From Hanleya hanleyi (lineage: Eukaryota > Mollusca > Polyplacophora > Lepidopleurida > Hanleyidae): a stretch of 64,000 nucleotides of DNA. Position 1 is the stretch's first letter. Each line of letters starts with the position of its first letter. The position numbers and the translations under genes were made by a program. Below are positions 55,855 to 64,000 of this stretch, piece after piece. The notes beneath the pieces are model-generated. The model saw nothing but the letters and a program-made list of their open reading frames with translations, was not told the DNA's origin and did no database searches. The DNA lies in contig JAVTVY010019603.1 of assembly GCA_036873755.1 (NCBI GenBank), forward strand, positions 1 to 64,000, written 5' to 3'.

Positions 55855-56592
55855 AGTGTGACTAACGTCACAGGACCTACGAAGTACAGTAGGCATTAGG
55901 ACTCGAACGCGAACTGAACTCTTGGAAATCCCCACCCCCAGTTGAAATCCTGCCTATATTAAGATGGGCACCGCCCAACTCAGAATCGCCAGTGATTTTC
56001 ATCAAAAATCACCAGAAATTTTCATCAAAAGTAGGTCAGCTCAGAACTTGTTGGTAACAGTCTCCTAATGCGCCTTCATTCCAAAATAAATAACACTCGC
56101 CGATTTAATTTTACAATTTTTTTAATTAAAGGAAACAGATTGAATAATATAGGTTCAGTAGATTTCAAGCTTTACGTGTGAAAATACATTTACATCTCTT
56201 TAATGGTTTTCAGTGCCCTTGTACAGGATCAAAACAACTTTTTGAATCACATTATTTTCCCAACAATACGACAATTTTTTATATATATCACTATAGTAGA
56301 AAGGTAGCATTTTATGTAGTTTACGGTAATTCAACTCACGACCAACACCTTCTATGCACAAGATAATAATGATTCTATGTCATTCTCCTGAGTATAACCG
56401 GTACAAAGACGAATAAATAGCATCTCTACATCACGTTGTTATCTAGATATATGAGACCATGGAGACTACTGATGAGACAACACATTTTGGGCATCGGCAA
56501 TCTGATGAATGTACTATTCCGGTTTTCTTGTTTCACATTATATTCTATGGCGGTTGATCGGTGATTTTCTTCATTGATAAACGTTAAACCAC
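55855..56592 (+). repeat. Dispersed repeat family R1, copy 2
   Basis: Direct copy of 9970-10695, with a ~17 bp insertion ('gaccatggagactactgat') near 56456 and scattered differences. Confidence 0.75.
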
Positions 56593-57016
56593 CTAGCTTT
56601 AACTAATTCTGCTAGGCTGTCTTCACTCAGACTGTACAGCCTATACAGTCCACAGAAAATACACCGCACATTCTTGTACTCCCAGCCTTATCACATTTGA
56701 TGGCAAGTTTAGCGGGCTGTTTAATGTCTAAGCTAGGAAATGTTCCAGGGTAGTTGACAGGCATGCAATAATATACTATAGTATCTGCTATACAGGACAC
56801 CGACCACTGTAATTTGATGTGACAAGCAGCCTGAGTAGAAACCAGCCTTATCTCAGTGAGCTTGGATATAAATCACTGTTAAAAACCACAAGGCTCGGAT
56901 AGAGCCTCTCTCTGTGTTTGTTCCAAGGACAAGCCTTAATGACTTTTAAATCCACTGATAAGGCATGGTCATAAAAGGAACATGATACTGTTAAAGGCCA
57001 CATGGATGGTATGTAT
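56593..57016. other. Non-coding stretch
   Basis: Nothing recognised between two dispersed repeats. Confidence 0.4.
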
Positions 57017-57241
57017 CTATAACAATATACTAAAGTGTTAATTATAAATCTAATTTTAATCAGAATTATTTCAGATCAGAACTTGCTGGTAACAATGCCC
57101 TAATGCACGTTCATGCCAAAATCAAGGTTCTAATGTCAACGGTTCTCCTTATTTTGCCGACGAAAGGATTCGGATGGACTGACTGACTGACTGACTCACT
57201 CATTACCGGACAATTTGCGATCTGTAGCCTACTTCGTAGGA
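57017..57241 (+). repeat. Dispersed repeat family R2, copy
   Basis: Matches 11755-11990 and 13007-13228, ending at the CCTAC-TTC-GTAGG hairpin, with extra 'gact' units. Confidence 0.8.
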
Positions 57242-57244
57242 ATA

Positions 57245-57905
57245 AATTTAGAAAACGAGCAATAGTCCTTCAAGACGGATATTACGTTAATAGCATTGAA
57301 ATTATTTTAAACATGTAAATTTTACTTGAAAAGTAGGTCATGGTCGGTCATCCTCTCTATGCTTTTAGTCCATCCATTCCCAACTGCAATTGAATTTGGC
57401 AACTATATTTCTTCCATCTTGGTAACGTCGATGTGAGACTCCCTCATAGTGAAATGTACATGTTACTGGATAAATCGAAATGGGTCAATAAAATCAGCAC
57501 TAGCGCAATTTACGTGATACCTAGTCGCGTGTTACATAGGAAAGTCGATGGTTCGTCCGAGCCGAATGGTATATTGATGGAGTAACCGAGTTCATTTACG
57601 GCGACAGAATTAGAATAATGCGTAAATGATATTTGAATTCACGGCTGATAGTTCGGGGACATCGTGCCAGGAAATCTACGGTAATTCTCGAATACCGGCT
57701 ACCTCGCAAAATGGGGAAATAAACGGCCGTAAAACGCCAAATGGTACAACCGCTTCTAATGAGGCGAAAAAACGAGCAACGAGAATGTAATTCCATAACT
57801 CGTCTGGTGAACGATGGCAATGAAACATGTAGAAAGGTCACTCTATCGTGCAAAGCGATGAAACTGTTAAGTGTTGAATACAGTCATGGATTAATATAAT
57901 TGAAA
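57245..57905 (+). repeat. Repeat R3, uninterrupted copy
   Basis: Matches 62098-62138 plus 63172-63835. Shared blocks are 'gtaggtcatggtcggtcatc', 'ctggataaatcgaaatgggt' and 'gtgaacgatggcaatgaaac'. It gives the empty site for the Penelope-like insertion at 62139-63172. It abuts the PolB relic directly. Confidence 0.8.
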
Positions 57906-57910
57906 AATCG

Positions 57911-59865
57911 ATGAATCCCGGCATTCCCGGTCTGACCCTGCGGTATTTGTTCCAGTACTTACCAACGATCTTCATCCTCATCGAGCAGAACGACGCCGAC
58001 GTGTTTGACAGTTTGAAAGGAAATATCGTGGGTGTACTCAGTATTGTATTCCATCGGTACCATGAGAAAGAGCTAACCCACATTCGCGGAGGAAAACTGT
58101 GTTAGGAAATAAAATCGGATTCGACGCCAACGCCCTCTATCCAGCGTGTTTGGCTCAACCTATGCCGACAGGTCCTTATACCCGGTGGCTCCCTGAGGGA
58201 CAGGAGTTCAAAGCCTAATGTTCTACAAAACATCTAGCTGGATTGAGAAATGGCTGGATTGAGAAACTCAGCGACGAGGCGTCACCATTCGTCACCAAGC
58301 CAACCACACGGAAAAACGAATTGGAGATCGGCGCCTTCCCGTGGAGCGAGACAACATTGGGTCCACCATGCGGACATATGCCGAGGAACATAAGGTACTC
58401 ACACAACCCCGGCGTATGTTAATCGGAAGTATGTTTGGCGAGAAGATACTGCTGGGCACACCCTTACTGCGCTGGTACCAGCATCACGATCTCGAAGTCA
58501 CCAAAATCTATCAAGTGATGGCGTTTACACCCGAGGCTTGTTTCAAGGACTTTGTGGAGGCCGTGACTACTGCCCGTCGCCAAGGAGACAAGGACCCCAG
58601 TAAAACTTTCAATGCGGAAATGATGAAGTTGCTTGGCAACATTGGCTATGGTAAAACCGTAACTAATCAAGACCGCCACGTCGACATTAACTTGCACCAC
58701 CAAACAAGCCCGCAAACGCCTGAATTCACCCCTGTACTGGCACATGGAGATGATTGCCGACACCACGTATGAAGTCACATCGTCCAAAAAGAACATCAGG
58801 TACAACCTACCGCTGCAAATCGGGTGCATGGTGCACCATCTGGCTAAGTTGCGGATGCTGAATTTTCTGTGTGATATTATGGGCGTGTTCTTCGACCTGT
58901 CAGACTGGCAGTTGATGGAGATGGATACGGATTCCGCGTACATGGCCGTCTCCAACCCGAACTGGAATCCTTGATCAAACCGGAACTGCGAGAAGGCTAT
59001 GAAACCGACCGAGATTGATGGCTTCCGTACCGGGATCACTACGACTATGATAAAGGGCCCCCGGCCTCTTCAAGTTAGAATCGACGGGTGAGGCCATGAT
59101 CGCCCTCTGCTCAAAAACGTACTATTGCGACCGTGAGGGCAACAACAACAACAACAACAACAAGTTCAGTTGTAAAGAAGTCAATCGTCGGGATAATAAT
59201 ATAACCAAAGCCCTGTACCTCGATGAAGAAACGATATTTGGTATGGCGTATAGCCCGCCACTGATCATATATACATATGAAATATTTTTGAGAGAGAAAG
59301 AATAAATTGGTCTTCTGCGTGATTCGAACCCACGACCCCGGCTAAACGCGCCGATGCTCTACCGACTGATCTATGAGGGCCCATAGGTATTACACCCGTG
59401 ATTGTCCCTGTGATGACCAACCTTCTCTCTCGGTGGTGCATTGTGCGCAACTGGCTTTATGATGAAGAAACGATATTTGGCATGGCGTATAGCCCACCGC
59501 TTAGCATATATACATATGAAATAATTTTTGTTAGAGAAAGAATAAATTGGTCTTCAGCGGGATTCGAACCCACGACCCCGGCTAGACGCGCCGATGCTCT
59601 ACCGACTGAGCTATGACGGCCACATGTACTACACCCGTGGATTCTCCCTGTGATGTCCAACCTTCTATCTCGGTATTGCATTGTGCGCAACTGGCTCTGT
59701 ACCTCGATGTACAACAAAGTCAGATCAGTGCCAGTGGGACCAACAAGGGCTTTCGTCCAAAACCAGATGCGCTCCTACACCCAGCAGCGTGACGTCTTCA
59801 CCTTCTTTTACCCCAAGCACAAAGTTCTCTCAGATGGTGTGACCACGACGTATATGGGTATTTAG
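57911..59865 (+). pseudogene. Decayed Polinton PolB, internally deleted and SINE-interrupted
   Basis: Collinear with the PolB at 15475-18710 from its LPGLALRHLF region: FHRYHEKEL, GFDANALYP (motif A), MRTYAEEHKV, GYGKTVTNQD (motif B), MDTDSAYMA (motif C), and the final FTFFYPKHKVL. About 200 residues after the GDRRLPV region are missing, several frames alternate, and a 471-bp SINE dimer sits at 59226-59696. Nucleotide divergence from the 15-18 kb copy is considerable, so it is a related but distinct Polinton. Confidence 0.85.
59226..59696 (-). mobile_element. SINE dimer, tRNA-derived, with 13-bp target duplication
   Basis: Two head-to-tail units of about 240 bp on the - strand. Each has a tRNA-like head (about 59312-59384 and 59552-59623), a body 'aatttattctttctct' and a tail 'ccaaatatcgtttcttcatc'. 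CTGTACCTCGATG is duplicated at 59213-59225 and 59697-59709, which proves insertion into the PolB relic as a dimer. Confidence 0.85.
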
Positions 59866-59994
59866 AGTGATGGATACCCTAAAAAATGCTAAAGTAAAGG
59901 TGAACTTACACCGCAGTTATTCCACTGGAATTCTGTCGTTGATGTTATGATAAGGGGTAATAACTGTTGTATATATGTTGTGTTCTCTGTTATG

Positions 59995-60004
59995 AAAATA
60001 AAAT
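59995..60004 (+). terminator. Polyadenylation signal after the PolB relic
   Basis: AATAAA in 'tgaaaataaaatctg', about 130 bp after the PolB stop. Confidence 0.5.
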
Positions 60005-60099
60005 CTGTTTTTCCTACAACAATGTGATTTGGTTCTTTTGTATACCGTAGTTAACCAGGTGTCCCAGGTTCCGAAAGGGCACGTAGACGCTTCGAAGAC

Positions 60100-60540
60100 C
60101 TTTTCAAATTTGCATATAACCTTTGTGACGTCACATAAAGGGTCCGTAGACGACTCTTGGCCCTCGTATTAATAGCCAGGTTTCGTTATCTGCTCCAGTA
60201 AAAGCGGAAACTGAGGTATAATGACCTAATAAATTTGCATATGTCCTCTGTGACGTCACTTCATGTTCCGGCCACGTGACCTGAAGTGACCTTTGATCCT
60301 GCGCGCCATTTTAACCGATTTTGTGCGCATGCGAAGGGTGCCTTTAAGAGATGTATTGGTTTTAAATGTACCGTGTATTCTTCCGATCGGACGCTATATA
60401 TATGTGATACGAATTTGGGAAGCTTGATCATTAATCCACCAAGGTGTGTTGGAGGATATTGTGCTAACACCATTAAATCTAAATTTACCATAAAATTTGA
60501 CCTTGGGAACATAGGTCATGATCAAACATATTCAAGCTAG
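60100..60540. promoter_or_regulatory. Polinton-like regulatory sequence
   Basis: Two 'aatttgcatat' octamers, each followed within about 20 bp by TGTGACGTCA (near 60108-60134 and 60231-60260), and 'tgacctttgatcctgcgcg' as in 2545-2600. Resembles Polinton end sequence next to the PolB relic. Confidence 0.45.
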
Positions 60541-60940
60541 GAAGTTCTGATAAATTTAAGCAGATCTGCATTTGTTGTATAAAGAATGTGTGATGGTTAC
60601 CCGAGAATAACTCCCTCGGACACTGGCGTGTGTATATCTATTGTCCAGGCCGGGTCAGCTGCCCTTTATGACGTCAAATGCACAGTCGACTCTGTGCTAT
60701 TTTGGTACGTTCTATTTTTAAATGAACAGGTTTCCTCGACAGTAACGTTTTTGTAGGCCAGTCGTACAGAATTATTCGTTTCGGTCGAAATTCCATTTTT
60801 ATCCCATTTTCAAACAATACAAAAGGATTAGTTATTACTCAATGTATCATATATTAACTCGCAACCCTCTTTTAGTTAAATAATTTGCGATTATGTAAAA
60901 TTATTGCTGTTTCAAAAGTAACTTCTTTTAACGAGTTACG

Positions 60941-61258
60941 TCATTGTAATGTTGCAAATCGAACTTGCCGTAGAATATCTGGTAGTATGACACAACGGGA
61001 ACTTGACCCCGCCTCGGGCTGGTCATCATCGACTACGGCTGTAGGCGCTTCGGTGGTCTCATCGTTCGCAGATTTCATATCTACATAGTATATAGCCCGA
61101 CATTGAGGGCATAATAGTCCCTCAGTGTTGACTTCAAAGTCAATCCTGCGTTTCACCCACTCTAACTGTGAACCAGATATTTTTCTGGTCTTGCCTGGAC
61201 GCGTATTATTGTGACAACACTCACACTTCGACTTGTTGAATGGTGCATTACTGTTCAT
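60941..61258 (-). CDS. Zinc-cluster ORF inside the TA-flanked transposon
   Basis: About 105 codons from the ATG at 61258. Pattern CECC near the start, then GLLCPQCRAIYY 35 residues later, suggesting a four-Cys metal site. An acidic/Ser tail follows. Such modules occur in first exons of mobile-element and host proteins of invertebrates. I cannot name the family. Its enclosure by the TIRs suggests it belongs to the element. Confidence 0.4.
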   Translation of the reverse strand: MNSNAPFNKSKCECCHNNTRPGKTRKISGSQLEWVKRRIDFEVNTEGLLCPQCRAIYYVDMKSANDETTEAPTAVVDDDQPEAGSSSRCVILPDILRQVRFATLQ

Positions 61259-61559
61259 AGTGAGAGCTATAATGATTCTTAAATATAACGAGGACAGTTC
61301 AGGAAAATACACATGAAGTTTCCCTCGTTTTTTATACATGGAAAGTATTGCTGACCCATGAAACTAAACCCATTCAGTTACGGTGACTTGGACATGTTAT
61401 GAGTGTGGTGCAATAAGGGTCGAGTTGTAGTAGTGAATGCAAAAATGTGTATACACAGTTATATCTATATTTTATTAACTGAATATCACTGAAGATTATT
61501 TCACATAACATAAATAAATCTAAATGTTAAATATTAGAAAGAAAGAATAAGAAAATAGG

Positions 61560-61690
61560 AAGAAATTTTTTCTGATCCAAATGTGAATCGAACTCGTAGC
61601 TCAAAAAACTGGTCCCCACACTGTTTTTGAAAGCGAGCAGCCTAACAACTGGACTACGACGACGTCTACTTGAAAAGCATTTTTACTTGC
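61560..61690 (-). repeat. tRNA-like SINE head
   Basis: On the - strand: A-box-like 'tagtccagttgttaggc' and B-box-like 'gagttcgattc', separated by more than a normal tRNA distance, followed by T-rich DNA. Best read as a decayed tRNA-derived SINE. Confidence 0.45.
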
Positions 61691-61750
61691 TCACATAACG
61701 TTTCTGGTAGAATACAAGCGAAGCATTTGCACAATTTTTAATTTTGATGA

Positions 61751-61850
61751 AATATGACACCTCAAACCAGAATGATATTTCAACCGATTGTAACACTAAC
61801 CATTGTGATAATAAATACACACAAATTGTTTTGGTTTGAGGTGTCATATT
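61751..61850. repeat. 19-bp perfect inverted repeat
   Basis: AATATGACACCTCAAACCA (61751-61769) pairs with 61832-61850, a small foldback unit inside the transposon. Confidence 0.55.
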
Positions 61851-62138
61851 TTATATATGAAGGGAAATCCCTTCAGAAAATGTCCCTAAAATGTCGAAAG
61901 AGCACATTCGACCGTTTTCAAACTTGAATAAATCCACTTTAGAGCAATTGACAATCACCATTTTGCATGATATGAAACTTCAGCATTTTTACAGCACATA
62001 ACAACAACTTTCACCCGTTTCACTTTCAAACGAAAATCATGTTCACTACCGTCACGTCCGAGGGAGTTATTCTCGGGTAACCATCACACATTCTTTAGGA
62101 AACGAGCTATAATCCTTCAAGAGATATCACCTTAATTA

Positions 62139-63172
62139 CAAGCGTCTAGTCCGTCATTCATAATCCAGCCGTCGTCCATTAGAGAATATCCGCGTCCATA
62201 ATCCAAAGACCTATTCCATTTTCCACATAACAGTATTAGCACCAAATTCAAAAAAGACAATCATAGTATACACAAACATAGGCTTGTTTCCTGCAAGAGA
62301 GAAGCGGTCAACAGTTTTCAATGATGCCGGCAAGACATCATGATGTTCCAAAAATATCAAATCCGTATCGCTGATCAGTATTCTTAATCCATAATATTCG
62401 TTGTAAAGTCGTCATCTAAGAATGATGCATCTCAGTCACGCTTTGATTGTGACTGTTCATATGAGTACCATGAGGTTCTTAAAGTACATGGGTTCATACG
62501 GCCCCTAGCCCCGGGTTAAGCGGAATTAGACACAAGTTACGAAACGTAGCGCCATAGATCTTGCACGCTACGTTCGTATTTTGCTATCAGCATGCGATAT
62601 GTATCGCCAAATTTGAGAAACTTTGAGTGGAGGCGCTTGGTGGAATAGCCCTGTTTTTGTTTCTGCACCAGTGTTTTGTGACGTTGATTAAAATCGTCAC
62701 ATTTAACACAGGATCTAGCAAATGCTACTAAGCGAGATATGTATACGCCATATGCAGGTCCCACTGGAATATTACTGTCCAGAAAGGGATAGTTTACGAT
62801 GTCGAAATTGTAATCATCTCTTTTGTCATAAAGTCGACGAGAGAGAATGCCCGCTTCATTTTTATAGAGATATAGATCTAAATATGATGTGCCTGTAGGG
62901 CTATCTGTAGTTTCCTTCAAATCCAATGAAGGTGGATATATATCCTTCACTGCCTCATTTATATAGCGGTTATCCACAGCGAGAAGATCGTCTATATAGC
63001 GTTTGGTGAATGAGAAGGAACGGGCTTTGAATGGATCGGTTTTTGAAAGCGCCTGCATATAGTCATATTCATAAGAGAACAGATACAGGTCAGCCAACAG
63101 GGTTCCACAATTACTACCCATTGGAATACCTATATGCTGCTGATATATTGTGTTGCCAAATTTCACATAGAT
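62139..63172 (-). mobile_element. 5'-truncated Penelope-like element inserted in R3
   Basis: Begins at the shared 3' end (reverse of 'gcttgtaat') and runs to the region encoding YVKFGNTIYQQH, where R3 resumes. R3 at 57245-57905 shows the uninterrupted target ('cgttaatagcattg'). Confidence 0.85.
62537..63172 (-). pseudogene. C-terminal part of Penelope-like reverse transcriptase
   Basis: About 210 codons, near-identical to the C-terminal third of the RT at 41793-43684, including HIGIPMGSNCG, RYIDDLLAVDN and the end RSVQDLWRYVS. It has one codon fewer near KQKQGYS. Codons 5' of YVKFG in the open frame come from R3, not from the element. Not functional alone. Confidence 0.85.
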
Positions 63173-63835
63173 AGCATTGAATTTATTTTCAACATGTAAA
63201 TTGGACTTGAAAAGTAGGTCATGGTCGGTCATCCTCTGAATAGGCTTTTTGTCCATCCCCAACTGCAAATGAATCTGGCTATATCCCTTCAATCTTGGTA
63301 ACGTCGAAGTGGGACTCGCTCATAGTGAACCTGCACATGTTACTGGATAAATCGAAATGGGTCAATAAAATCAGCACTAGAGCAAGTTAAGTGATACCTA
63401 GTCGCGTGTTACATAGGAAAGTCGATAGTTCGTCCGAGCCGAATGGTATATTGATGGAGTATCCTAGTTCATTTACGGCGACACAATTAGAATAATGCGA
63501 AAATGATAGGTGAATTTACGGCTGATCGTTCGGGAACATCGTATCAGCAAATCTGGACATAGCGGTATTCTACGGTAATTCATGAATAACGGCTATACCT
63601 CGACTGGCCGACTGACCGCTAAATGGGGAAATAATAGGTCGTAGACGGCCGTCAAACGTCAAATGATACAACCGCTTCTAACGAGGCGAAGAAAACGAGA
63701 ATGTACTCCATAACTTGTCTGGTGAACGATGGCAATGAAACATGTAGAAAGGTCATTCTATCGTGCAAAGCGACGAAACTGTTAAGTGTTGAAGACAGTC
63801 ATGGATTAATATAATGGAAAAGTCGATGAGTCACT
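63172..63835 (+). repeat. Repeat R3, right part of the interrupted copy
   Basis: Continuation of 62098-62138 after the Penelope-like insertion; collinear with 57290-57905. Confidence 0.75.
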
Positions 63836-63961
63836 ATGCAGGGCGAAATATCCTCTAGTTAGAGTTTCGAGATATTCGATCGCAGCTCCGCTTCAACTCG
63901 TTCCAGAGCGAGATGGTCCCAAACAAAAAGGTTATATAATGGGGTTCTTTTCCGCATATAT

Positions 63962-64000
63962 TCCTACGAAGTAGGCTACAGATCGCAAATTGTCCGGTAA
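63962..64000 (-). repeat. Repeat R2, partial inverted copy at window edge
   Basis: 'ttcctacgaagtaggctaca' and 'gcaaattgtccggtaa' match the R2 end; the copy continues beyond the window. Confidence 0.75.

Larger units (their letters stand above)
60582..62095. mobile_element. DNA transposon with perfect 40-bp TIRs and TA duplication
   Basis: Starts AAGAATGTGTGATGGTTACC at 60582. The first 40 bp recur perfectly inverted at 62056-62095. TA flanks both ends (60580-60581 and 62096-62097). Length is 1514 bp. TA duplications fit the Tc1/mariner-type or related families, but no DDE transposase is recognisable. It contains a zinc-cluster ORF and a nested tRNA-like sequence. Confidence 0.8.

Noticed and set aside
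59312..59623. Two tRNA genes on the - strand, and one at 50650-50722
   Set aside because: Acceptor arms pair poorly, U33 is missing, and each head is fused to the same SINE body and tail.

Overview
The window is eukaryotic and almost certainly from a marine invertebrate. It has no prokaryotic gene density or operons. It carries Polinton/Maverick elements, a Ty3/gypsy-type LTR retroelement with an envelope gene, Penelope-like retroelements, tRNA- and 5S-like SINE sequences, MITEs and polyadenylation signals. I cannot identify the species, and I see no confidently intact host protein gene. The window is a nest of mobile DNA.

Layout. 1-7440: right part of a Polinton-type element made almost entirely of inverted arms (a roughly 5.8 kb imperfect palindrome of tandem repeats centred near 2.9 kb), with a smaller element of the same terminus type inside (1996-3856) and an ACTACT end at 7440. 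7441-14540: AT-rich intergenic DNA with dispersed repeats, a hairpin MITE, a 5S-like sequence and a palindromic repeat. 14548-24713: a near-complete but decayed Polinton. PolB and a tRNA-Leu-like gene lie on the + strand. On the - strand, in transcription order, come a PC4-like protein, integrase with chromodomain, a Thr-rich membrane protein, packaging ATPase, two conserved Polinton proteins, minor capsid protein, an amphipathic virion-type protein and an adenain-like protease. No major capsid gene is visible. 24840-25640 and 34743-35965 would be contiguous without the LTR element. They hold a CCAAT-box promoter with a small ORF, and convergently a packaging ATPase relic followed by a RING-finger ORF that ends in a histone-type 3' stem-loop. 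25835-34738: the LTR element (gag, pro, RT, RNase H, integrase, F-type env; LTRs of 915 and 1283 bp; CTAG target duplication). 39591-48760: a complete Polinton-type element with near-identical termini and a CGCCTG 6-bp target duplication. It retains only the N-terminal part of a PolB gene and is interrupted by a Penelope-like element. 48761-57240: mostly non-coding, with MITEs, a SINE, and an AT-rich relic of a third packaging ATPase. 57245-59865: a decayed PolB split by a SINE dimer. 60582-62095: a TA-flanked DNA transposon with 40-bp terminal repeats. 62139-63172: a 5'-truncated Penelope-like copy.

How the parts fit. The Polinton genes form a virus-like set: protein-primed replication (PolB), integration (integrase), genome packaging (ATPase), and particle building and maturation (minor capsid, amphipathic protein, protease). 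They read as one divergent transcription unit driven from a TATA box next to the right end, convergent with PolB. Frameshifts, stops and one 20-bp duplication show this copy is decaying. Polinton ends and promoters here carry dense transcription-factor-like motifs: CRE TGACGTCA arrays, ETS-CRE composites, CACGTG E-boxes, octamers and CCAAT clusters. Products were recognised from remembered family motifs, not from a search.
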